From the NCBI RefSeq assembly GCF_000412695.1, contig NC_021499.1:1736001-1800000 (forward strand): DNA of 64,000 nt. The letters run 5' to 3'. Positions within the stretch are counted from its first letter, which is position 1; every line of letters begins with the position of its first letter. Source of the stretch: Pseudomonas resinovorans NBRC 106553 (GTDB taxonomy: Bacteria > Pseudomonadota > Gammaproteobacteria > Pseudomonadales > Pseudomonadaceae). Of the stretch, positions 26,149-37,264 are shown in pieces. The notes under the pieces are model-generated. The model was not told the DNA's origin. It worked only from the letters and a program-made list of their open reading frames with translations, and ran no database searches. Position numbers and translations under genes: made by a program.

Positions 26149-27099
26149 ATGGTTGCCCCAGCTATCCGCTCCAACGATTTCGATTCTTGGCTCCGTTCGC
26201 TGCAGGGTGTCTGCGGCCGCTTCGAGTCGCGTCCGGCCCTCAGTCACGGGCTGTTCATCGGCGAGATCGCCCGCCAGGACCTCTCCGGCCTGGAGGTGGC
26301 GCAGATCCGCACCAACGCCGGCAGCATCCGCCGCCAGCGCACCTCCATCGACCATGACGACGACCGTCACTGTTTCCTGATCGTGCAGCGCAGCGGCCGC
26401 GCCCAGTTGCGCCAGGGTGGTGAATTCATCGAGCTGGCGCCGGGGGAAATGGCCCTGATGGATTCGGCCAGCGCCTGCGAGATCCTGCCCCTCGGCCTGA
26501 TCGAACACGCCTCCTTCCATCTGTCCCGGGAGGCGGTCTGCCGCCACCTGCCGGCTGGCCGGCCGACCTTCGGCAAGCTGTCCCAGCAATGCGCCAGTGG
26601 CCGGGTGCTGCGTAGCCTGGTGGAGCAGATCAGCGGCGGCGAACTGGATCACTGCGCCGGCCTGGAGGAGGGCGATGCCCTGCAGGAAGCCCTGATCGCG
26701 TTGCTCGCGCCGACCCTGCGGCAGCAGGCCGGGCAGACCACCAGCGAGCTGGACGGCTCGCACAATGCCGGCCTGCGCAGCCTGGCCCAGCAACTGATCG
26801 ACCAGTCGTTGTCGGAACCCGGCCTGACACCGCTGTCCCTGGCCCGGCAACTGAACATCTCGGTACGCCAGCTCTATCGCCTGTTCGAGGAGCAGGGCGA
26901 CAGCGTCTGCCGCTTCATCCAGCGAGCCCGCCTCAAGCGCAGTGCCGCCGATCTCAGCAATCCGCGCCTGCGCAGCGAGTCCATCACCGACATCGCCTTC
27001 CGCTGGGGCTTCACCGATTCGGCGCACTTCAGCCGCACCTTCAAGAAGCATTTCGAGCAGTCGCCCCGGGACTACCGCGCCAGGGCCTTCACCGGTTGA
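26149..27099 (+). CDS. feaR: FeaR-like AraC-family transcriptional activator
   Basis: This 316-residue protein begins like FeaR (FDSWLRSLQGVCGRFESR), the activator of tyramine/phenylethylamine catabolism genes in E. coli. It has an N-terminal sensor (about 1-180, with RQGGEFIELAPGEMALMDSA) and a C-terminal AraC domain (about 205-312, LNISVRQLYRLFEEQG, then ITDIAFRWGFTDSAHFSRTF). GGAGGTG lies 7 nt before the ATG. It most likely activates the upstream dehydrogenase-permease pair in response to an amine or its aldehyde. The TTAA-N4-TTAA site before it suggests additional repression by HpaR, linking upper and lower pathways. Confidence 0.82.
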   Translation: MVAPAIRSNDFDSWLRSLQGVCGRFESRPALSHGLFIGEIARQDLSGLEVAQIRTNAGSIRRQRTSIDHDDDRHCFLIVQRSGRAQLRQGGEFIELAPGEMALMDSASACEILPLGLIEHASFHLSREAVCRHLPAGRPTFGKLSQQCASGRVLRSLVEQISGGELDHCAGLEEGDALQEALIALLAPTLRQQAGQTTSELDGSHNAGLRSLAQQLIDQSLSEPGLTPLSLARQLNISVRQLYRLFEEQGDSVCRFIQRARLKRSAADLSNPRLRSESITDIAFRWGFTDSAHFSRTFKKHFEQSPRDYRARAFTG

Positions 27100-27113
27100 G
27101 ACTCACTGCTTTT

Positions 27114-27204
27114 GTAGGATGGGTCGGGCGGCGTTCCGCTGAGGAACGAAACCCATGCTGCCCGCTCGGAAACGATGGGTATCGCTCCGCTCAACCCATC
27201 CTAC
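27114..27204. repeat. GTAGGATGGGT-type palindromic repeat
   Basis: GTAGGATGGGTCGGGCGGCG on the left and CTCAACCCATCCTAC on the right enclose GAAACCCAT/ATGGGTATC. It lies between the convergent feaR-like and fruR genes, 10 bp from the fruR stop. Confidence 0.8.
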
Positions 27205-27213
27205 GTACTGCTC

Positions 27214-28194
27214 CTACCGCTCCTTGAGGCGGCGCGCCACGCCACGCACGCCGGGCTCGTAGATATCCCGCTCCACCGCGTCCAGGGCCAGGGCCAGCAC
27301 CTGCTCGGCGATCAGCTCGTGCTGCTGGTACATGGAGTTCACCGGCAGCGGCAGGAAGTCCAGCAACTGGGTGTCACCGAAGGTGCCCACGCGCATCCCC
27401 TCGGGCCAGTCGCCCGCCTCGCGCAACGCATCGAGTACGCCGGCCAGCAGTACATAGGCCGTGGTGATCAGCACATCCGGCAGATCGCCCCGTCGCAGCA
27501 GCTCCGTCATCAGGCGTTCGCCGCAGGCGCGGCTGAAGTCCTCGCCCTGGAGTTCCAGCACCTCGCAGTGCAGCCCCGCCAGGGCATCGTGGAAGCCCGC
27601 GCTGCGCTCGGCGCTGATGGGCAGGTCCGGCCGCGCGCCGAGCAGGGCGATGCGTCGGGGCACGGGGTCGAGCAGGCTGCCGGTGAGCTGCTGGCTGGCC
27701 TGGCGGTCGTCGCTCACCACCGTGCAGAAACGCGCGGGGTTACGCACCCGGTCCACGGCTATCACCGGCAGGCCTTCGTCCAGCAATTGCTCCAGGGCGT
27801 CGTCCTGGGGCGGCAGGCAGCTGGCGACTATCAGGGCGTCGCAGCGTCGCGCGCGGAACAGCTTGAGCAGTTGCCGTTCACTTTCCGGCTCGTCGTCGGA
27901 ACTGGCGATCAGCAACTGGTAGCCCCGCGTCCGCGCACCTTGTTCCAGCAGCTTGGCCAGGCGCGCGTAACTGGGGTTCTCGAGGTCCGGGAGGATGAAA
28001 CCCAGGGTGCGCGTCTGCCGGCTGCGCAGGCCAGCCGCCTGCGGGTTGGGCTTGAAACCATGTTCGTCCACCACCGCCTGCACGCGCTCCACGGTCGCCG
28101 GGCTGATGCGCTTCTGCGCGGCCTTGCCGTTGATCACGTAGCTGGCCGTGGTCACCGACACACCGGCCAGGCGGGCGATATCGCTGAGTTTCAA
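27214..28194 (-). CDS. fruR: FruR (Cra), LacI-family repressor of the fructose operon
   Basis: This 326-residue LacI-family repressor has a helix-turn-helix at residues 1-50 (KLSDIARLAGVSVTTASYVI), then the periplasmic-binding-protein-like effector domain that binds fructose 1-phosphate in Pseudomonas Cra/FruR. I choose a TTG start at 28194, giving LKLSDIARLAG, because FruR homologues begin there and AGGAGTC lies 7 nt upstream; the ATG at 28227 would add 11 non-conserved residues. It is divergent from fruBKA with a matching operator between. Its TAG stop sits in a GTAGGAGC sequence resembling the REP left end. Assignment is strong. Confidence 0.9.
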   Translation of the reverse strand: MKLSDIARLAGVSVTTASYVINGKAAQKRISPATVERVQAVVDEHGFKPNPQAAGLRSRQTRTLGFILPDLENPSYARLAKLLEQGARTRGYQLLIASSDDEPESERQLLKLFRARRCDALIVASCLPPQDDALEQLLDEGLPVIAVDRVRNPARFCTVVSDDRQASQQLTGSLLDPVPRRIALLGARPDLPISAERSAGFHDALAGLHCEVLELQGEDFSRACGERLMTELLRRGDLPDVLITTAYVLLAGVLDALREAGDWPEGMRVGTFGDTQLLDFLPLPVNSMYQQHELIAEQVLALALDAVERDIYEPGVRGVARRLKER

Positions 28195-28280
28195 GTTGAC
28201 GACTCCTGTTATGCGGATGTGTTTCATCGGGCGGACTTCAAGAATCGAAGATTATCGAGTAACGTGCCAAGACAGATTAG

Positions 28281-28292
28281 TGAAACGATTCA
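28281..28292. promoter_or_regulatory. Cra/FruR operator
   Basis: TGAAACGATTCA is a palindrome matching the known Cra consensus TGAAACGNTTCA, about 105 bp upstream of fruB and 87 bp from the fruR TTG. It probably gives fructose-1-phosphate-relieved repression of fruBKA and autoregulation. Confidence 0.85.
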
Positions 28293-28396
28293 GCAAGCGT
28301 TCTGTCTAGGCTACACCCAATCGATCCGCGATGGGGCACGCTGCTGATGGCGGGTGATAACGACAAGAAGGGCGCAAGGCCCGGAGAGGTGATGCG

Positions 28397-31257
<2,861 letters not shown>

Positions 31258-31258
<1 letters not shown>

Positions 31259-32214
31259 TGGCACGCATCCTCACCCTCACCCTGAACCCTGCCCTGGACC
31301 TGACCCTGCACCTGGAGCGCCTGGAGCCCAGCGCGGTGAACCGCAGCCTGGCCCAGGTCAGCCATGCCGCCGGCAAGGGCCTGAACGTGGCCCAGGTACT
31401 GGCCGACCTCGGCCACCAACTGACCGTGAGCGGCTTTCTCGGCGCGGACAACGCCGACGCCTTCGAGGCGCTGTTCGCCCGGCGCGGCTTCACCGACGCC
31501 TTCGTCCGCGTGGCCGGGGAGACCCGCAGCAACATCAAGCTGGCCGAGGCTGATGGCCGTATCACCGATATCAACGGCCCGGGTCCACTGGTGGATGCGA
31601 TGGCCCAGGTGGATCTGCTGATGCGCCTGGAGACCCTTGCCCCTGGGCACGATCTCGCGGTGGTGGCCGGCAGCTTGCCCCGAGGCGTCGAGCCGTACTT
31701 TCTGACCGACCTGATCACGCGTCTTCAGGGCCACGGCCTCAAGGTGGCCCTGGACACCAGCGGCGAGGCCCTGCGCGCCGGCCTGCTGGCGACGCCCTGG
31801 CTGATCAAACCCAACGTCGACGAGTTGGCGGATATCTGCGAGCGCGACCTGGCCAGTGTCGAGGCCCAGCGGGAGGAGGCCAGGCAATTACGCGCCATGG
31901 GCATCGAACACATCGTCATATCCCAGGGCGCCGACGGAGTGAACTGGTTCGGCCCCGGCTTCGCCCTGCATGGCCAGCCGCCCCGGGTCAGCGTGGCCAG
32001 CACGGTGGGCGCCGGCGATTCCCTGCTGGCCGGCATGGTCCATGGCCTGCTCAATGGCTGGTCGGCGGCGCGCACCCTGCGCCTGGCCACCGCCATCGCC
32101 GCCCAGGCGGTGACCCAGGTGGGCTTCGGCATCCAGGATGCCGCGCAACTGCAAGAGCTCGAAGGCGCCGTCGACGTCCAGGCGCTGCCAGAACAACAAG
32201 AGGTATCCCGATGA
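31258..32214 (+). CDS. fruK: FruK, 1-phosphofructokinase
   Basis: This 318-residue PfkB-family kinase phosphorylates fructose 1-phosphate, the product of FruA uptake, to fructose 1,6-bisphosphate in the cytoplasm. It shows the N-terminal TLTLNPALDLTLHLE, AAGKGLNVAQVLADLG and the C-terminal ATP-site motif STVGAGDSLLAGMVHG with the catalytic Asp. The start overlaps the fruB stop by one base and the end overlaps fruA by ATGA, so the three genes are translationally linked. Assignment is strong. Confidence 0.95.
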
Positions 32215-33956
32215 AACTCGCCCTCGTCACCGCCTGCCCCAATGGCCTGGTCACCAGCGTGCTCTGTGCGCGCCTGCTGGAGGCCAGCGCCCAGCGCCTG
32301 GGCTGGAGCACCAGCGTCGAAATCGTCGACCCGCAGCACCCGGAGCAGCAGCTCTCCGCTGCCACCCTGGACGCCGCCGACTGGGTGCTGGTGGTCCGGA
32401 GCGGCGAGCTGGATCTGTCGCGCTTCGCCGGCAAGCGCCTCTTCGTCGCTACCCCCGCCGAGGCCTTGCAGGATCGCGAGGCGTTCCTCCTGCGCGCGGC
32501 GGTCGAGGCGCGGGAACAGTTGGCCGAGGTAGCGCCCGCCGCCGTCGCGCGTCCGCGCATCGTTGCCGTCACCGCGTGCCCCACGGGGGTCGCCCACACC
32601 TTCATGGCCGCCGAGGCGCTGAAGCAGGCGGCGCAGCGCGCGGGCATCGAGCTCGCCGTGGAAACCCAGGGTTCGGTGGGGGCGCGCGACCCGTTGGACG
32701 CCGCAGCCATCGCCGCCGCCGACGTGGTGCTGCTGGCCACCGATATCGAAGTGGACACCGCACGCTTCGCCGGCAAGAAGGTGTTCCGCTGCGGCACGGG
32801 TGTCGCGCTCAAACAGGCCGAGGCCACCTTGCGGCGTGCCCTGAGCGAGGGGCAGCCGCTGCAAGCCAGGGCCGGTGGGGAAGGGCAGGTGGGCCAGGCC
32901 AAGGCGGAACCCAAGGGTGCCTACAAGCACCTGCTCACCGGGGTTTCCTACATGCTGCCGATGGTGGTGGCGGGCGGGTTGCTGATCGCCCTGTCCTTCG
33001 TCTTCGGCATCGAGGCGTTCAAGGAACAAGGAAGCTTCGCCGCGGCGCTGATGCAGATCGGCGGCGAGGCGGCGTTCAAGCTGATGGTGCCGCTGCTGGC
33101 GGGCTACATCGCCTATTCCATCGCCGATCGCCCCGGTCTTGCGCCAGGCATGATCGGCGGCCTGCTGGCCAGTACCCTGGGGGCCGGTTTCATCGGCGGC
33201 ATCATCGCCGGCTTCCTCGCCGGGTATTCGGCGCGGGCGATCAACCGCCACCTGAAGCTGCCTCAGAGCGTCGAGGCGCTGAAGCCGATCCTGATCATCC
33301 CGCTGCTCGCCAGCCTGTTCACCGGCCTGGTGATGATCTACGTGGTGGGCCAGCCGGTGGCCGGCATGCTCGCCAGCCTCACCCACTTCCTCGACAACAT
33401 GGGCACCTCCAACGCCATCCTCCTCGGCCTGCTGCTGGGCGGGATGATGTGCGTCGACCTCGGTGGGCCGATCAACAAGGCGGCCTATGCCTTCTCCGTG
33501 GGCTTGCTGGCGTCCCAGAGCTACGCGCCCATGGCCGCCACCATGGCGGCCGGCATGGTGCCGCCCATCGGCATGGGCCTGGCCACCCTGCTGATGCGCC
33601 ACAAGTTCGCCCAGAGCGAGCGCGAGGCCGGCAAGGCGGCGCTGGTGCTGGGGCTGTGCTTCATCTCCGAGGGGGCCATTCCCTTCGCCGCCAAGGACCC
33701 GCTACGGGTGATCCCGGCGAGCATCGCCGGCGGCGCCCTGACCGGCGCCCTGTCGATGTACTTCGGCTGCAAGCTGATGGCACCCCACGGCGGCCTGTTC
33801 GTGCTGCTGATCCCCAACGCCATGAACCACGCACTGCTCTACCTGCTGGCGATAGTCGCCGGCAGCCTGGTGACCGGGGTGATCTATGCCCTGCTCAAGC
33901 GCGGTGCTGAGCAGGAGATGTTGCTGGGGACACAGCGCGCGGAAGGAACCTTGTAG
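32211..33956 (+). CDS. fruA: FruA, fructose PTS EIIBC permease
   Basis: This 581-residue inner-membrane fructose permease-kinase has two IIB-like domains in tandem, VTACPNG with Cys9 and VTACPTGVAHTFMAAEAL with Cys123, the second being the usual phosphorylated Cys. A IIC membrane domain follows from about residue 240 (YKHLLTGVSYMLPMVVAGGLLIALS), with the conserved GGMMCVDLGGPINKAAY and FISEGAIPFAAKDP. It imports fructose as fructose 1-phosphate. The TAG stop is the TAG of a GTAGGATGGGT repeat that begins inside the last codon, so the C-terminus (AEGTL) may have been trimmed or extended by repeat insertion. Function should be unaffected. Confidence 0.95.
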   Translation: MKLALVTACPNGLVTSVLCARLLEASAQRLGWSTSVEIVDPQHPEQQLSAATLDAADWVLVVRSGELDLSRFAGKRLFVATPAEALQDREAFLLRAAVEAREQLAEVAPAAVARPRIVAVTACPTGVAHTFMAAEALKQAAQRAGIELAVETQGSVGARDPLDAAAIAAADVVLLATDIEVDTARFAGKKVFRCGTGVALKQAEATLRRALSEGQPLQARAGGEGQVGQAKAEPKGAYKHLLTGVSYMLPMVVAGGLLIALSFVFGIEAFKEQGSFAAALMQIGGEAAFKLMVPLLAGYIAYSIADRPGLAPGMIGGLLASTLGAGFIGGIIAGFLAGYSARAINRHLKLPQSVEALKPILIIPLLASLFTGLVMIYVVGQPVAGMLASLTHFLDNMGTSNAILLGLLLGGMMCVDLGGPINKAAYAFSVGLLASQSYAPMAATMAAGMVPPIGMGLATLLMRHKFAQSEREAGKAALVLGLCFISEGAIPFAAKDPLRVIPASIAGGALTGALSMYFGCKLMAPHGGLFVLLIPNAMNHALLYLLAIVAGSLVTGVIYALLKRGAEQEMLLGTQRAEGTL

Positions 33957-34036
33957 GATGGGTCGGGCGGCGTGCCGCGAGCGGAGCGAAACCCATGCTG
34001 CGGATTGATGGGTTTCGCAAGCTCTACCCATCCTAC
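33953..34036. repeat. GTAGGATGGGT-type palindromic repeat overlapping the end of fruA
   Basis: GTAGGATGGGTCGGGCGGCG at the left and CTCTACCCATCCTAC at the right, with an inner GAAACCCAT/ATGGGTTTC pair. Its first bases provide the fruA stop codon. It fills most of the 93-bp gap before arfB. Confidence 0.85.
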
Positions 34037-34049
34037 GGATGCTTTTCCC

Positions 34050-34463
34050 ATGCTTGTCATCTCCAGCAACGTCGAGCTGCCCGACGACGAAATCGAACTC
34101 ACCGCCATCCGCGCCCAGGGGGCGGGCGGGCAGAACGTCAACAAGGTGTCCAGCGCGCTGCACCTGCGCTTCGACATCAACGCCTCGAGCCTGCCTGACT
34201 TCTACAAGGAGCGCCTGCTGGCGCTGCGCGACAGCCGCATCACCGCCGAGGGCGTGATCGTCATCAAGGCCCAGCAGTACTGCACCCAGGAGCAGAACCG
34301 CGCGGACGCCCTGGAGCGCCTGGCGGAACTGATTCGCAGCGTGGGCAAGGTGCAGAAGGCGCGCCGGCCCACCAAGCCCACCCTGGGCTCGAAGAAGCGG
34401 CGCCTGGAAGGCAAGGCCAAGCGTGGGGCGGTGAAGGCGGGAAGAGGAAAGGTGGATTACTGA
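34050..34463 (+). CDS. arfB: ArfB (YaeJ), peptidyl-tRNA hydrolase for ribosome rescue
   Basis: This 137-residue stalled-ribosome rescue factor has the catalytic GGQ motif at 26-28 ([16 protein letters not shown]). The globular release-factor-like domain is followed by the flexible basic tail ([20 protein letters not shown], about 115-134) that enters the empty mRNA channel. It hydrolyses peptidyl-tRNA on ribosomes lacking a stop codon. The start ATGCTTGTCATC fits the family length of about 140; an earlier in-frame ATG lies inside the repeat and is not used. It stands alone between repeats. Confidence 0.93.
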   Translation: MLVISSNVELPDDEIELTAIRAQGAGGQNVNKVSSALHLRFDINASSLPDFYKERLLALRDSRITAEGVIVIKAQQYCTQEQNRADALERLAELIRSVGKVQKARRPTKPTLGSKKRRLEGKAKRGAVKAGRGKVDY

Positions 34464-34475
34464 GAGAGGCGGGAT

Positions 34476-34590
34476 GTGGGGGCGAATTCATTCGCCAAGT
34501 CCGTAGGTTGGGCTGAGCTTGGCGAAGCCCAACGATCCAGGCACGCTGCGCGCGCCTTGTTGGGTTTCGCTGCGCTCTACACCAACCTAC
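34476..34590. repeat. Composite REP and GTAGGTTGGGC repeat
   Basis: A GTGGGGGCGAATTCATTCGCC unit is followed by GTAGGTTGGGCTGAGCTTGG, and the matching right end is CTCTACACCAACCTAC. Two repeat families are joined head to tail between arfB and phhC. Confidence 0.75.
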
Positions 34591-34600
34591 GAAGACAAGG

Positions 34601-35794
34601 TCAGCAGACCGCCGAGATGGCTTTCGCCAGATCGTCGATGCGGCTGAAATCCAGCCCCGCGACATTGGCCCGGCCAGTGCCGACCATGTACACGCTGAAC
34701 TCCGCGCGCAGCCGCGCCACCTGCTCGGGCGTAAGGCCCGTGTAGGAGAACATCCCGCGCTGCTCGCCGATATGCGCGAAGCGCTCGGCCAGGCCGTAGG
34801 GCTGCAGGGCGTCCACCAGGCCGCGACGCAGCTCGGCGACGCGGCTACGCATGGCCTCCAGTTCCGCGACCCATTGGGCCTTGAGCGTGGCCTCGCCGAG
34901 GATGGTGGCGACCACCGCGGCACCATGGGCGGGCGGGGTGGACCAGAGGTTGCGGGCCAGGAAGGCCAGCTGGCTGCGCACGTCGGTCAGCTTCTCGCTA
35001 TCGCTGGCGCAGACGATCAGCGCGCCGGTGCGTTCGCGGTAGAGGCCGAAGTTCTTCGAGCAGGAGGTGGTGACCAGCAATTCCGGCAGTGCCTCGGCGA
35101 ACAGGCGCACGGCCCAGGCATCCTGCTCCAGGCCGTCGCCGAAGCCCTGGTAGGCGAAGTCGATCAGCGGCAGCAGCTCGCGGCGTTTCACCACGTCCAG
35201 CACACGGCGCCAGTCGTCCGCACCGAGGTCGAAGCCGGTGGGGTTGTGGCAGCAGGCGTGGAGCAGGACCACATCGCCCACGGGCACCTGATCCAGGGCG
35301 GCCAGCATGGCCTCCACATCCAGGCGGTTGGCCGCGTCCACATAGGGGTAGTGGTGCACGGCAAGGCCGACGCCGGCGAAGATGGTCTCGTGGATCGGCC
35401 AGGTCGGGTTGCTCAGCCAGATGCCACGGCCCGGCAGCTTGTGGGCGATGAACTCCGCCGCCAGGCGCAGGGCGCCGGTGCCGCCGGGGGTCTGGGTGGC
35501 GCCGGCGCGGCCCGCCGCTTCCAGCGGGTTGCCGATGCCCAGTACCAGGTCCAGCAGCAGGCGGCCGAAGGCGGCGTCGCCGTGGCCGCCGACGTAGGTC
35601 TTGGTGGTTTCGGTATCCACCAGGCGCTGCTCGGCCAGCTTCACCGCATGGGGAATGGGCGTCAGGCCGCGGGCGTCCTTGTACACGCCCACGCCCAGGT
35701 CGAGCTTGGCGGGATTGGGGTCCAGCCGGAACGCATCCATCAGGCCGAGGATGGGGTCGCCCGGCACCCGCCCAACCTTGGCGAAATGGCTCAC
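34601..35794 (-). CDS. phhC: PhhC, aromatic amino acid aminotransferase
   Basis: This 397-residue class I PLP aminotransferase (TyrB/AspC type) interconverts tyrosine or phenylalanine and their 2-oxo acids. It has [42 protein letters not shown] and the Schiff-base Lys region [14 protein letters not shown]. Its position as third gene of phhA-phhB-phhC, overlapping phhB by ATGA, matches other pseudomonads, where it takes the tyrosine made by PhhA towards homogentisate. Expression probably depends on PhhR. Note that 4-hydroxyphenylpyruvate made here goes to homogentisate, a separate route from the hpa pathway in this window. Confidence 0.93.
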   Translation of the reverse strand: MSHFAKVGRVPGDPILGLMDAFRLDPNPAKLDLGVGVYKDARGLTPIPHAVKLAEQRLVDTETTKTYVGGHGDAAFGRLLLDLVLGIGNPLEAAGRAGATQTPGGTGALRLAAEFIAHKLPGRGIWLSNPTWPIHETIFAGVGLAVHHYPYVDAANRLDVEAMLAALDQVPVGDVVLLHACCHNPTGFDLGADDWRRVLDVVKRRELLPLIDFAYQGFGDGLEQDAWAVRLFAEALPELLVTTSCSKNFGLYRERTGALIVCASDSEKLTDVRSQLAFLARNLWSTPPAHGAAVVATILGEATLKAQWVAELEAMRSRVAELRRGLVDALQPYGLAERFAHIGEQRGMFSYTGLTPEQVARLRAEFSVYMVGTGRANVAGLDFSRIDDLAKAISAVC

Positions 35795-36147
35795 TTACGG
35801 CCCTCGGCGGTTTCCGCCACGCGGTCGGTGCGGGCCGACATGATGAAGTCGTTGCGGTGCAGGCCCTTGGCTTCGTGGCTCCACCAGGTCACGGTGACCT
35901 TGCCCCACTCGGTGAGCAGGGCGGGGTGGTGGCCTTCTTCCTCGGCAATGGCGCCAACGGCGTTGCTGAAGGCCAGGGCGTAGCGGAAGTTCTTGAAGCG
36001 GAATTCCTTCTCCAGCTGCATCACGCCATCACGGACTTCGATGTTCCAGTCGGGGATTTCCTTGATCAGCACGGCCAGTTCTTCGTCGGACACCATGGGG
36101 GCGTCGGCACGGCAGGCTTCGCAATGGGCTTGGGACAGGGCGGTCAT
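35791..36147 (-). CDS. phhB: PhhB, pterin-4a-carbinolamine dehydratase
   Basis: This 118-residue protein regenerates the tetrahydropterin cofactor of PhhA by dehydrating the 4a-carbinolamine formed in each hydroxylation. The family motif is visible: [20 protein letters not shown] with the catalytic His pair, followed by [20 protein letters not shown]. It overlaps phhC by 4 bp (ATGA) and lies 66 bp after phhA. In P. aeruginosa PhhB also supports phhA expression; that cannot be seen here. The assignment is strong. Confidence 0.95.
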   Translation of the reverse strand: MTALSQAHCEACRADAPMVSDEELAVLIKEIPDWNIEVRDGVMQLEKEFRFKNFRYALAFSNAVGAIAEEEGHHPALLTEWGKVTVTWWSHEAKGLHRNDFIMSARTDRVAETAEGRK

Positions 36148-36213
36148 TTTTGTTCTTCCAGAATGGGGTTCGTGGGGAGGGTGGCTGGAGCAGCCACCAT
36201 TCGCAGGTTCTGT

Positions 36214-37005
36214 TCAGGCCGCCTTCGGCTTCGGCGGGAATTTCGGCGCGTGCAGGCCCATGGTCATGGCCTTGTGCACCAGCGCCATGATGTCCTCGTG
36301 GGCCAGGTCGAACAGGCGCTTGAGGTCCGGCAGCACGAAGTACAGCGGTTGCAGGATGTCGATGCGGTACGGCGTGCGCATGCATTCCAGCGGGTCGAAG
36401 GCCTGGTGTTCGGGCTCGCCAGACAGAGCGTAGACGGTCTCCTTGGGCGAGGAGAGGATGCCGCCGCCGTAGATGCGCCGGCCCTGGGGGGTGTCCATCA
36501 GGCCGAACTCGATGGTCATCCAGTACAGGCGGGCGAGGTAGACGCGCTCTTCCTTGCTCGCCTTGAGGCCGAGCTTGCCGTAGGTGTGGGTGAACTCGGC
36601 GAACCAGGGGTTGGTGAGCAGCGGGCAGTGACCGAAGATCTCGTGGAAGATGTCCGGCTCCTGCAGGTAGTCCAGCTCCTCCGGGGTGCGGATGAAGGTG
36701 GCCACCGGGAATTGCTGGCTGGCCAGCAGCTCGAAGAAGGTCTGGAAGGGGATCAGCGCCGGGACGCGGGCGACGCGCCAGCCGGTCGTGGCCTGGAGCA
36801 CCTTGTTGATCTCGCCCAGCTGCGGGATGCGATCGTGGGGCATGCCGAGCTTTTCGATGCCGTCGAGGTATTCCTGACAAGCGCGGCCCTCGATCACCTT
36901 CAACTGACGGGTGATCAGGGTGTTCCACACCTGGTGCTCGGTTTCCGGGTAGTGGATGAAACCGTTTGCATCGGGTTCACGGGCCACGTACTGCGTCGCT
37001 TTCAT
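36214..37005 (-). CDS. phhA: PhhA, phenylalanine 4-monooxygenase
   Basis: This 263-residue iron- and tetrahydropterin-dependent hydroxylase converts phenylalanine to tyrosine. The metal triad is visible as His121 and His126 (FHEIFGHCPLL) and Glu166 (YWMTIEFGL). The length is typical of the bacterial single-domain enzyme, which lacks the mammalian regulatory domain. It is the first gene of phhABC and divergent from phhR, with a TyrR/PhhR-type palindrome about 112 bp upstream. The sigma-54-like appearance of PhhR does not by itself imply a sigma-54 promoter; TyrR-class proteins often act on sigma-70 promoters. Confidence 0.96.
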   Translation of the reverse strand: MKATQYVAREPDANGFIHYPETEHQVWNTLITRQLKVIEGRACQEYLDGIEKLGMPHDRIPQLGEINKVLQATTGWRVARVPALIPFQTFFELLASQQFPVATFIRTPEELDYLQEPDIFHEIFGHCPLLTNPWFAEFTHTYGKLGLKASKEERVYLARLYWMTIEFGLMDTPQGRRIYGGGILSSPKETVYALSGEPEHQAFDPLECMRTPYRIDILQPLYFVLPDLKRLFDLAHEDIMALVHKAMTMGLHAPKFPPKPKAA

Positions 37006-37116
37006 TCGGCCTCCTGGCGGCGGGGCTTCGTTGTTGTGTTGCCCTATGGATAGCGCACCCGGAGGCGGGAAGCAGCAGGGGCCGGGCTCGCGCGGGCCGT
37101 GGATGGTCGGTCATCT

Positions 37117-37134
37117 CGTAAGGATTTCTTTACG
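37117..37134. promoter_or_regulatory. TyrR/PhhR box between phhA and phhR
   Basis: CGTAAGGATTTCTTTACG is palindromic and follows the TyrR-box layout TGTAAA-N6-TTTACA, matching at 9 of 12 defined positions. It lies 112 bp upstream of phhA and 131 bp from phhR, suitable for activation of phhABC and autoregulation. Confidence 0.65.
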
Positions 37135-37264
37135 GTTTGGCGCGGGCGGCCAGGAATCGCCTTGTCGCTGCGGCGAGATGTCACATATTCTTGACGAAAA
37201 AAGTGGGTCGAGAACGGATTCTTCTCGCCACAACCCAAGGAAAAACTCGACCCAGGGGTGCCTG

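Noticed and set aside
28195..28227. ATG start for fruR, 11 codons upstream of the chosen TTG
   Set aside because: The added residues are not conserved in FruR proteins, and AGGAGTC is placed correctly for the TTG, not the ATG.
37190..37225. Sigma-70 promoter for phhR at TTGACG
   Set aside because: A -35-like TTGACG is present, but no acceptable -10 sequence lies 16-18 bp downstream.
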